Source of the DNA: Streptomyces sp. WM6386
GTDB lineage: Bacteria > Actinomycetota > Actinomycetes > Streptomycetales > Streptomycetaceae
Assembly: GCF_000972385.1 (NCBI RefSeq)
Contig: NZ_JXTE01000023.1
Location: forward strand, 68,789 to 132,788
Direction of reading: 5' to 3'
Length of the DNA stretch: 64,000 nt
In this document: positions 42,793 through 49,879 of the stretch, in pieces
How the letters are laid out: each line of letters starts with the position of its first letter
Position numbering within the stretch: the stretch's first letter is position 1
Notes under the pieces: model-generated
Databases searched by the model: none
What the model was told of the DNA's origin: nothing
Seen by the model: only the letters and a program-made list of their open reading frames with translations
Position numbers and translations under genes: made by a program

Positions 42793-44346
42793 TCACACCG
42801 GGCGGCTGCGGCCCTCCCAGTACGGGTCCCGCAGCCGTCGCTTGTAGAGCTTGCCGTTGGGGTCGCGAGGCATCTCGGTGATGAAGTCGACGGTCTTGGG
42901 GCACTTGTAGCCGGCGAGTTGTCCAGCGCAGTGGGCGAGGACGTCGGCGGCCAGGTCAGGACCGGGTTCGTGGCCCGGGGCCGGTTCCACGACGGCCTTG
43001 ACCTCCTCGCCCCAGTCGTCGTGCGGGATGCCGAAGGCGGCGGCGTCGGCGACCGCGGGGTGCTGGAGCAGGACGGACTCGATCTCGGCGGGATAGATGT
43101 TGACCCCACCCGAGATGATCATGTCGATCTTGCGGTCGCGGAGGAAGAGATAGCCGTCCTCGTCGAGGAGGCCGAGATCACCCACAGTGAAGAAGTCGCC
43201 GATGCGGTTCTTCTTCGTCTTGCTCTCGTCCTTGTGGTAAGAGAATCCGCCCGTGTTCATCTTGAGGTACACGGTGCCGAGTTCACCGGGCGGCAGTCGG
43301 TTGCCGTCGTCGTCGAAGACGGCCAACTCGCTGATGGGCCACGCCTTTCCGACCGTGCCCGGCTTCTTGAGCCAGTCCTCGGCGGTGGCGAAGGCTCCGC
43401 CGCCTTCGCTGGCCGCGTAGTACTCCTCCACGCAGGGGCCCCACCAGTCGAGCATGGCCCGCTTCACATGGTCGGGGCAGGGCGCGGCGCCGTGGATGGC
43501 GTGGCGCATGGCCGAGACGTCGTAGCGCGCCTTGATGCCCTCCGGCAGCGCGAGCAGGCGGTGGAACTGGGTCGGGACCATGTGCGTGTGGGTGCACTTC
43601 TCCCGGTCCATCAGCCGGAGCATCTCCTCGGGCGTCCACTTGTCCATCAGCACCAGACGGTGGCCGATATGAAGGGAAGCGCTCGCGAACTGGAGGACCG
43701 CCGTGTGGTACAGCGGCGAGCAGACGAGGTGCACGTTGTCGTCGTACGGCCTGATGCCGAAGATGCCGAGGAAGCCGCCGAGGTAGGCCTCCTCGGGGAG
43801 CTTGCCGGTCAGCGGGCGGCGGATGCCGCGGGGGCGCCCTGTGGTGCCCGAGGTGTAGTTCATGACCCAGCCGAGGGTGCGGTCCTCGGGCGCCGACTCC
43901 GGCTGTCCTTCGAGGAGTTCGGCGTACGGGCGGAAGCCGTCGACCTCGCCGATCGCGTACCGGTGGGTGGCGGGGAGGCCGGCCTCGTCGGCGGCCTGGC
44001 GGGCGGGACCCGCGAAGCGCTCGTGGGCGAGGAGCACCTTGGCGCCGGAGTCGGCGACGATCCAGGCGATCTCCGGGCCGACGAAGTGGTGGTTGATCGG
44101 GACGAGGTAGAACCCGGCCTGGGTGGCGGCGAGATGGGCGGTGAAGAACTCGACGCCGTTGGGCAGGACGACCGCGAAGGCGTCACCGCGCTCCATGCCG
44201 GCGGCGCGCAGGCCGTGCACGAGACGGTTGGCGGCGGCGTGCAGCCGGCCGGCGGTCCACTTCTCGCCGTCGGGGGCGACGAGGACGGTGCGGTCGGGGT
44301 CGGCGGTGGCCTGGGCCCAGAAGCCCGCGGGGGGTGTGCTCGTCAC
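42793..44346 (-). CDS. Acyl-CoA synthetase (AMP-binding) in operon with nitronate monooxygenase
   Basis: This 517-residue ANL ligase has the P-loop MNYTSGTTGRPRGIRRP, the adenylate motif YYAASEGGGAFA, GDLGLLDEDGYLFL, the hinge RDRKIDMIISGGVNIYPAE and the C-terminal catalytic Lys in DPNGKLYKRRLRD. The GTG start overlaps the stop of the nitronate monooxygenase gene (GTGA, 44343-44346), so the two are translationally coupled and share the operator at 45495. Substrate unknown; the operator link to echA19/fadD19 suggests an acyl side-chain substrate. Confidence 0.9.
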   Translation of the reverse strand: MTSTPPAGFWAQATADPDRTVLVAPDGEKWTAGRLHAAANRLVHGLRAAGMERGDAFAVVLPNGVEFFTAHLAATQAGFYLVPINHHFVGPEIAWIVADSGAKVLLAHERFAGPARQAADEAGLPATHRYAIGEVDGFRPYAELLEGQPESAPEDRTLGWVMNYTSGTTGRPRGIRRPLTGKLPEEAYLGGFLGIFGIRPYDDNVHLVCSPLYHTAVLQFASASLHIGHRLVLMDKWTPEEMLRLMDREKCTHTHMVPTQFHRLLALPEGIKARYDVSAMRHAIHGAAPCPDHVKRAMLDWWGPCVEEYYAASEGGGAFATAEDWLKKPGTVGKAWPISELAVFDDDGNRLPPGELGTVYLKMNTGGFSYHKDESKTKKNRIGDFFTVGDLGLLDEDGYLFLRDRKIDMIISGGVNIYPAEIESVLLQHPAVADAAAFGIPHDDWGEEVKAVVEPAPGHEPGPDLAADVLAHCAGQLAGYKCPKTVDFITEMPRDPNGKLYKRRLRDPYWEGRSRPV

Positions 44347-45452
44347 TGGCCGCTCCTTCCGGCGATGCGGTTGACTCGGTCGACGGCCTGCTCGAAACCG
44401 CGCGTGAGGTCGTCGAAGACGGCCTGGACGCTGCGTTCGCTGTTCATCCGGCCGACGATCTGTCCGACGGGGGTGCCGAGCAGGGGCTCGACCTCGTACT
44501 TCTGGATGCGCGTGAGGGCATCGGCGACGAGCAGACCCTGGAGGGGCATGGGCAGGGTGCCGGGGCCGTTCGGGTCGTCCCAGGCGTCCGTCCACTCGGT
44601 CCGCAGCTGGCGTGCGGGTTTCCCGGTCAGAGCACGCGAGCGGACCGTGTCGCCGGAGCCGGCCTCCAGCAGCTTCCGCGTCACCGCGGGCGAGGACATC
44701 TCGGCCTCGGTGCAGGTGAGCCACAGCGAGCCCAGCCACACACCCTGGGCGCCGAGCGCCAGCGCGGCCGCCACCTGCCGTCCGCTGCCGATGCCGCCCG
44801 CGGCCAGTACCGGCAGCGGGTCGACGGCGTCCACGGCCTCGGGGGTCAGCACCATCGAGGCGATCTCGCCGGTGTGCCCGCCGGCCTCGTAGCCCTGGGC
44901 GACGACGATGTCGATGCCGCCTTCCTTGTGCTTGACGGCGTGCCGGGCGCTGCCCGCGAGCGCGGCGACGAGCACGCCCCGGTCGTGGGCGCGTTCCACG
45001 ACATCCGCGGGCGGCGAGCCGAGGGCGTTGGCGAGCAGCTTGATCGGGTAGTCGAAGGCGACGTCGAGCTGGGTGCGGGCGACCTGCTCCATCCACCCGG
45101 TGATCCGCCAGCCGGACACCTCCCCCTCGGCCAGTTCGGGTACGCCGTACTTGGCGAGGGTGTCCTTGACGTACTGCCGGTGCCCCTCGGGGATCATGGC
45201 CTCGACCTCGGCCTCGGTCACCCCCTCGACCTTCTTGGCCGGCATGACGACGTCCAACCCGTAGGGCCTGCCCTCGACATGGGCCTCGATCCAGTCGAGG
45301 TCGCGCTTGAGGTCGTCGGGGGCGGTGTAGCGGACCGCGCCGAGCACGCCGAAGCCGCCGGCCCGGCTGATGGCCGCAGCGACGGCGGGGAACGGCGTGA
45401 AGCCGAAGATGGCGTACTCGACTCCCAGTTTCTTGCTCAGCTCCGTCTGCAT
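44343..45452 (-). CDS. Nitronate monooxygenase (2-nitropropane dioxygenase family)
   Basis: This 369-residue FMN-binding TIM-barrel protein has the opening IFGFTPFPAVAAAISRAGG, the phosphate-binding VVAQGYEAGGHTGE and PVLAAGGIGSGRQVAAALALG, as in the NMO/2-nitropropane dioxygenase family. Members oxidise nitronates, but several actinobacterial homologues sit in steroid-degradation loci with other suggested flavin roles. It is the first gene of a two-gene operon with an acyl-CoA ligase. The start is 42 bp downstream of a TCTGAT-N5-GTCAGA operator. Confidence 0.92.
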   Translation of the reverse strand: MQTELSKKLGVEYAIFGFTPFPAVAAAISRAGGFGVLGAVRYTAPDDLKRDLDWIEAHVEGRPYGLDVVMPAKKVEGVTEAEVEAMIPEGHRQYVKDTLAKYGVPELAEGEVSGWRITGWMEQVARTQLDVAFDYPIKLLANALGSPPADVVERAHDRGVLVAALAGSARHAVKHKEGGIDIVVAQGYEAGGHTGEIASMVLTPEAVDAVDPLPVLAAGGIGSGRQVAAALALGAQGVWLGSLWLTCTEAEMSSPAVTRKLLEAGSGDTVRSRALTGKPARQLRTEWTDAWDDPNGPGTLPMPLQGLLVADALTRIQKYEVEPLLGTPVGQIVGRMNSERSVQAVFDDLTRGFEQAVDRVNRIAGRSGQ

Positions 45453-45494
45453 GGGCGCAGGATGCCGCAGTCCTCCGGAGGACGGAAGGGGTTT

Positions 45495-45511
45495 TCTGAT
45501 GCTCCGTCAGA
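45495..45511. promoter_or_regulatory. Palindromic operator TCTGAT-N5-GTCAGA, site 2
   Basis: TCTGATGCTCCGTCAGA differs by one base from perfect symmetry and shares flanks (TTTTCTGA and GTCAGATT) with site 1 at 29478. It lies between the divergent nitronate monooxygenase and beta-lactamase-family genes and probably controls the former. Confidence 0.65.
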
Positions 45512-45537
45512 TTCGATCGCGGGGTTAGAGTTCCACG

Positions 45538-47301
45538 ATGACTGATGAGGTGTCCAACGGACTGACCCGCCGTCACATCATCCGAAGAGCGCTCGCTCTG
45601 GGAGGCGCACTCTCCATCGCCCCGTTCCCCGCCGGACCCGCCTCAGCGGCACCCCGCGCCGGGGCGCCCACCCTCCGCCACGGCTCCCCCGAACGCGCCG
45701 GGCTCTTGGAGGGTCACCTCCGCCAACTGGTCACCGACGCCGAGACGTTCCTCGCCCCCTCCCCCAAGCACCCCTGGTACGCGGGCGCCGTGCTGCTCGC
45801 CGGACGCGGCGGCACCGTGGCCCTGCACCGGCCGATCGGCATGGCGGTGCGCTACTCGGCGTACGACGAGAAGACCGACACCGGCGTCGAGTTCGCACCC
45901 GAGGACCAGATCCCCATGGCCGAGGACACCGTCTTCGACCTGGCCTCGGTGTCCAAGCTGTTCACCTCGATCCTGGCGGTGCAGCAGATCGAGCGGGGCG
46001 CGCTGGAGCTGGAGGGCACGGTCGCCGGGTATCTCCCGGAGTTCGCCGGCGCGGGCAAGCAGGACATCACGATCCGTCAGCTCCTCACGCACACCTCGGG
46101 GTTCCGCGCCTGGATCCCGCTGTACAACGCGCCGACGTACGAGGAGAAGCTCCGACTCATCTGGAACGAGGCACCCCTCAACCCCCCGGGCACCAGGTAC
46201 CTCTACTCAGACCTGAACCTGATCTCCCTCCAACTGGTCCTGGAGAAGATCACCGGCCGCACCCTGGACACACTCCTCCACGAGGAGATCACCGCCCCGC
46301 TCGGCATGCGCCGCACCCGCTACAACCCACCCGCCGCCTGGAGACCGAGGGTCGCGGCGACCGAGGACGCCCGAAAGCCCTGGTCCGGCCTCGACCGAGG
46401 GCTGGTATGGGGTGAGGTGCACGACGAGAACGCGTTCAGCCTGGGCGGAGTCGCGGGTCATGCGGGTGTCTTCTCCTGCGCCTGGGACCTGGCCGTGCTC
46501 GGCCGGACGCTGCTCAACGGAGGTTCCTACGGCCGGGTCCGCATCCTGCGTCGCGAGTCGGTGGAGTTGATGTTCACCGACTTCAACACCGCGTTCCCGG
46601 GGGATGAACACGGGCTCGGCTTCGAGCTCTACCAGCACTGGTACATGGGCGCGATGGCGACTCCGCGCACGGCCGGGCACACGGGCTTCACCGGTACGTC
46701 GCTGGTTCTCGACCCCACGACGGACTCGTTCCTGATCGTGCTCGGCAACTCGGTGCACCCGGTGCGGAGTTGGCGGTCCGGCTCCGCACCTCGGGTGGCC
46801 GCCGCGAACAACATGGCGCGCGCTGTGCCGGTACGGCCGCGATACGGCCGCAGCGCCTGGTTCTCCGGCATGGCGAGCGCCACGACGGCCACGCTCACGT
46901 TGCCGGTGCTCGACACGTCGTCCGGCGGCGCACGGCTGCGGTGCGCGCTGTGGTGGGACACCGAACCCCAGGCGGACGCCCTCGCGCTGGAAGCGACGAC
47001 GGATGGCGGGGCGACATGGCAGCCGGTCCCCTTCACCACCACACGCCCCGACGAGGCGCATCCCACGGGCACGGTCACCGGCTGGTCGGGCCGTGCGTGG
47101 CACCGGCTCACGGCGGATCTACCGGCGCACCCTCAACTGGCCCTGCGCTGGCGGTACACGACCGATCGGCTGTACGTGGGCCGTGGAGCATACGTCGACG
47201 GGCTGCGCGTGGGGAGTGCCGGCGGCGCCCTCTTCGACGAGGCGCGGGCGGGCGACGCGGCGCGGATCGCCGCTGTGGGATGGGTGCCGGCCGCCGACTG
47301 A
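45538..47301 (+). CDS. Secreted serine hydrolase of beta-lactamase family
   Basis: This 587-residue protein has a Tat-type signal (LTRRHIIRRALALGG, cleavage near SAA). The class C beta-lactamase/DD-peptidase-like domain has Ser137-V-S-Lys140 as the SxxK pair, YSDLN as the second motif, and HTGFTG as the KTG-like third motif. The last 150 residues form a beta-rich domain (LRCALWWDTEPQADALALE) resembling the carbohydrate- or matrix-binding tails of secreted peptidases. Such esterase/peptidase homologues hydrolyse wall peptides or esters; resistance to beta-lactams should not be assumed. It is monocistronic and divergent from the NMO operon. Confidence 0.9.
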   Translation: MTDEVSNGLTRRHIIRRALALGGALSIAPFPAGPASAAPRAGAPTLRHGSPERAGLLEGHLRQLVTDAETFLAPSPKHPWYAGAVLLAGRGGTVALHRPIGMAVRYSAYDEKTDTGVEFAPEDQIPMAEDTVFDLASVSKLFTSILAVQQIERGALELEGTVAGYLPEFAGAGKQDITIRQLLTHTSGFRAWIPLYNAPTYEEKLRLIWNEAPLNPPGTRYLYSDLNLISLQLVLEKITGRTLDTLLHEEITAPLGMRRTRYNPPAAWRPRVAATEDARKPWSGLDRGLVWGEVHDENAFSLGGVAGHAGVFSCAWDLAVLGRTLLNGGSYGRVRILRRESVELMFTDFNTAFPGDEHGLGFELYQHWYMGAMATPRTAGHTGFTGTSLVLDPTTDSFLIVLGNSVHPVRSWRSGSAPRVAAANNMARAVPVRPRYGRSAWFSGMASATTATLTLPVLDTSSGGARLRCALWWDTEPQADALALEATTDGGATWQPVPFTTTRPDEAHPTGTVTGWSGRAWHRLTADLPAHPQLALRWRYTTDRLYVGRGAYVDGLRVGSAGGALFDEARAGDAARIAAVGWVPAAD

Positions 47302-47332
47302 AGGAGCTGTTCCCGCGCCGGCCCCGGGAGGT

Positions 47333-48688
47333 TCAGGCGTAGGCGTCCTCGACAGCGACGCGTCGCACGGTGCGCAGCGTCGACCGGAGACGGTCCGTAT
47401 CGGTGGAGCCCAGGGCGAGACGGAGCGCCTGTGGTGTGTGCGTGGTGGTGGTGAAGGGCTCCGCCGTGCTCACCGAGATGTGCTGACGCGCGAGGGTGGC
47501 GGTCAGTCGATCGGCGCGTGCGTCGTCGGGCAGCGGCAGCCATGTGAAGTAGGACGAGGGGTGACCGATGAGCGGCAGACCCGCCAGCTCCTGCACGGCG
47601 AGTGCCTGACGGGCCGTGGCGTCGTCGCGTTTCCGCGCTTCCAACCGGTCCACCGTGCCGTCCTCCAGCCAGCGGCAGGCGAGGGCGGTGGTGAGGGCCG
47701 GAGTGTTCCAGGTGGTCGCCCGAATCGCGCGTTCGAGCGACGGCACCCTGGACGGCGGAGCGGCGACGAAGCCGACCCTGAGGCCCGTCGCGACGCTCTT
47801 GGAAAGTCCCGAGACATAGACGGTGATGTCCGGCGCGGTGGCAGCCAGCGGCGGTGGCGGGTTCTCGACGAGGAAGGCGTACGAGGCGTCCTCGATGATG
47901 AGCACGCCGTACCGACGGGCGACCTCGATCAGACGGGTGCGCCCGGTCGTGGGCATGACCCAGCCCAGAGGGTTGTGCAAGGTGGGCATGGTGTAGACAG
48001 CGCGCACGGGGCGGGTCGCGCACAGCCTCTCGAATGCATCGAGATCCGGTCCGTCGGCAGAGGTGGGCAGGGGTTGTAGATCCAGACGAAGGGCATGCGC
48101 GAGCACCTTGAACCCCGGGTACGTGAGCGCGTCGGCCGCGACGACCTCGCCGGCATTGAGCGTGGCCATGACGGTGACGGCAAGGCCGTGCTGCGCGCCG
48201 TTGACGACGAGGATCTGGTCCGCGTCAGGGGCGATGCCGCGACGCCTCAGGTGCCGCGCGATCGTGGCTCTGTCCTGTGCACGCCCTCGATGTGGCTGGT
48301 AGGACAGCAGCGAGTCGAGATCGCCGGAGCCGGCCATCTCGCGCAGGGCCTGCCGTAGGAGGTCGGCCTGGCCGGGCAGCGAGGGATAGTTGAAGTTGAG
48401 GTCGACCGCGTCGGTGGCGACGAATTGGAGATCGATCCCCTGACCGGCGGGCACCGCGATGTCACGCACGAACGTGCCGCGGCCCTGTTCTCGGCTGACC
48501 AGGCCCATCGCTTCCAACTCGGCGTACACGCGAGTCGCGGTGACCACGGCGATTCCCTCACGGTCGGCGAGCCCACGATGGGTCGGAAGGCGCGTGCCGG
48601 CTGCGAGCCGCCCGTTCCGGATGTCGGATGCGAGCGCGTCGACCAGCTTCTTGTACCGAGCGGCTGCCATGCGGTGAATTGTATTCAT
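47333..48688 (-). CDS. MocR-type GntR/aminotransferase regulator
   Basis: This protein of about 451 residues has an N-terminal winged helix of the GntR family (YKKLVDALASDIRNGRLAAG, THRGLADREGIAVVTATRVY), then a fold-type I aminotransferase-like domain with VVNGAQHGLAVTV, PTLHNPLG, IIEDASYAF and the PLP lysine in SGLSKSVATGLRVG. MocR regulators use PLP or an amino-acid adduct as ligand and usually control a divergent gene; here that is the DJ-1/PfpI gene. The ATG at 48688 lies inside a 21-bp inverted repeat, so autorepression is likely. A second ATG 6 codons on (48670) is an alternative start. Confidence 0.9.
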   Translation of the reverse strand: MNTIHRMAAARYKKLVDALASDIRNGRLAAGTRLPTHRGLADREGIAVVTATRVYAELEAMGLVSREQGRGTFVRDIAVPAGQGIDLQFVATDAVDLNFNYPSLPGQADLLRQALREMAGSGDLDSLLSYQPHRGRAQDRATIARHLRRRGIAPDADQILVVNGAQHGLAVTVMATLNAGEVVAADALTYPGFKVLAHALRLDLQPLPTSADGPDLDAFERLCATRPVRAVYTMPTLHNPLGWVMPTTGRTRLIEVARRYGVLIIEDASYAFLVENPPPPLAATAPDITVYVSGLSKSVATGLRVGFVAAPPSRVPSLERAIRATTWNTPALTTALACRWLEDGTVDRLEARKRDDATARQALAVQELAGLPLIGHPSSYFTWLPLPDDARADRLTATLARQHISVSTAEPFTTTTHTPQALRLALGSTDTDRLRSTLRTVRRVAVEDAYA

Positions 48689-48696
48689 GACAATTC
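48676..48696. promoter_or_regulatory. 21-bp inverted repeat overlapping the mocR start
   Basis: GAATTGT-ATTCATG-ACAATTC has perfect 7-bp arms and 7-bp spacing. The mocR ATG lies in the spacer, and the -35 of the divergent promoter (48698) is only 2 bp from the right arm. This is the expected position for repression of mocR and activation of the neighbour. Confidence 0.7.
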
Positions 48697-48697
48697 T

Positions 48698-48727
48698 TTG
48701 ACTGTCCTGCCCGCCGGCTCCTACCGT
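48698..48727 (+). promoter_or_regulatory. Sigma-HrdB-like promoter for the DJ-1/PfpI gene
   Basis: TTGACT (48698-48703) and TACCGT (48722-48727) are separated by 18 bp, a good match to the vegetative consensus. They lie 38 bp before the GTG start and directly beside the MocR operator. Confidence 0.6.
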
Positions 48728-48764
48728 CGAGCCCAAGCCGCCACCGCCTGGAAGGACAGCCGCC

Positions 48765-49382
48765 GTGCACATCGCCATCCTCACCTTCGAGGGCTACAAC
48801 GAGCTCGACTCCCTGATCGCGCTCGGTGTGCTCAACCGCGTCAGGACCGATGGCTGGCGCGTCACCCTCGCCACGCCCAGCCCCAAGGTGACATCGATGA
48901 ACGGGGTCGTCGTCGAGCAGATGTCCACGCTCGAGGAGGCGTGCGCCGCCGACGCCGTCATCGTCGGCAGCGGCATCGCCACCCGCGAGGTCGTCGAGGA
49001 CCAGACGATCATGAGCGTCCTGCGGGGCCTGGACCCCTCGCGCCAGCTCATCGCGGCCCAGTGCTCCGGCGCGCTCGTGCTGGCCAGGCTAGGCCTGCTC
49101 GACGGCATCCCCGCCTGCACCGACCTGACCACGAAGCCCTGGGTCGTCGCCGCCGGCGTCGAGGTGCTCAACCAGCCCTTCTACGCCGAGGACAACATCG
49201 CCACCGCCGGCGGCTGCCTGGCCTCGCACTACCTGGCCGCCTGGATCATCGCCCGTCTCCAGGGTGACGCCGCCGCCGAGAGTGCCCTGCACTATGTCGC
49301 CCCGGTCGGCGAGAAGGAGGAGTACATCGAGCGCGCCCTGCGCAACATCACCGCGTACCTGCCCGCACGGGCATTCACCTGA
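48765..49382 (+). CDS. DJ-1/PfpI (GATase-1-like) family protein
   Basis: This 205-residue protein has the DJ-1/PfpI fold with the nucleophile elbow AAQCSGALV (Cys100) and the early EGYNELDSL motif supplying an acidic residue. Relatives include isocyanide hydratase and glyoxalase III-like enzymes, and the N-terminal domains of some regulators. The exact reaction is unknown. The GTG start has GGAAGGA about 8 nt upstream. It is divergent from a MocR regulator, which probably activates it. Confidence 0.87.
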   Translation: MHIAILTFEGYNELDSLIALGVLNRVRTDGWRVTLATPSPKVTSMNGVVVEQMSTLEEACAADAVIVGSGIATREVVEDQTIMSVLRGLDPSRQLIAAQCSGALVLARLGLLDGIPACTDLTTKPWVVAAGVEVLNQPFYAEDNIATAGGCLASHYLAAWIIARLQGDAAAESALHYVAPVGEKEEYIERALRNITAYLPARAFT

Positions 49383-49478
49383 GCCGCCGATGGGTAGCAT
49401 ATGTTCGCGTCACACGAGCCTTGTGAAGCAAGGCAGTTCGCGGCATTCCTTGCGCGCGACCGTCGATCCGGGGTGGGC

Positions 49479-49862
49479 ATGGCGAACGTCTTCATCAGTC
49501 ATCGCAAGGTGGATGTGCCGGATGCCAAGCGGCTCGCCGAGGCCGTCTCCGCTGCCGGGCACGTCGTGTGGTTCGACGAGTGGGAGATCGGAATCGGGGA
49601 CTCCGTCGTGGAGCGCATCGATACCGGCCTGGAAGGCACGTCTTATCTGGTGCTGTGCTATTCGGCCGCTGGTGTCATGAGCCCGTGGGTCACGCGAGAA
49701 TGGATGTCCACCCTCCATCGCCAGCTGGAGGGGTGTGATGTGCGCATCCTCCCGGCGAAGTTCAGCGGTTCCGCGCCGGCGATCCTTGCCGACATCCGGT
49801 ACGCGGATCTCTCCCAGGACTGGGATCAGGGATTCGAGCAACTCTTGAAGGCGATTCGCTGA
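49479..49862 (+). CDS. Stand-alone TIR-domain protein
   Basis: This 127-residue protein is essentially one TIR domain: first strand VFISHRKVD, BB-loop region VWFDEWEIGIGDS, strand YLVLCYSAAG, and the helix SPWVTREW carrying the expected catalytic glutamate (Glu74). The last strand is VRILPAKFSG. TIR domains of this kind hydrolyse NAD+ or make signalling nucleotides in bacterial immunity. The ATG at 49479 begins at the first TIR strand and follows GGGGTGGGC. The stop is 17 bp before a TIR-like/NACHT/HEAT gene, so the two form an operon. A possible -10 (TAGCAT, 49395-49400) and a small GCCTTG/CAAGGC hairpin lie upstream. Confidence 0.88.
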   Translation: MANVFISHRKVDVPDAKRLAEAVSAAGHVVWFDEWEIGIGDSVVERIDTGLEGTSYLVLCYSAAGVMSPWVTREWMSTLHRQLEGCDVRILPAKFSGSAPAILADIRYADLSQDWDQGFEQLLKAIR

Positions 49863-49879
49863 ACACTTCGGGGGGCTCG

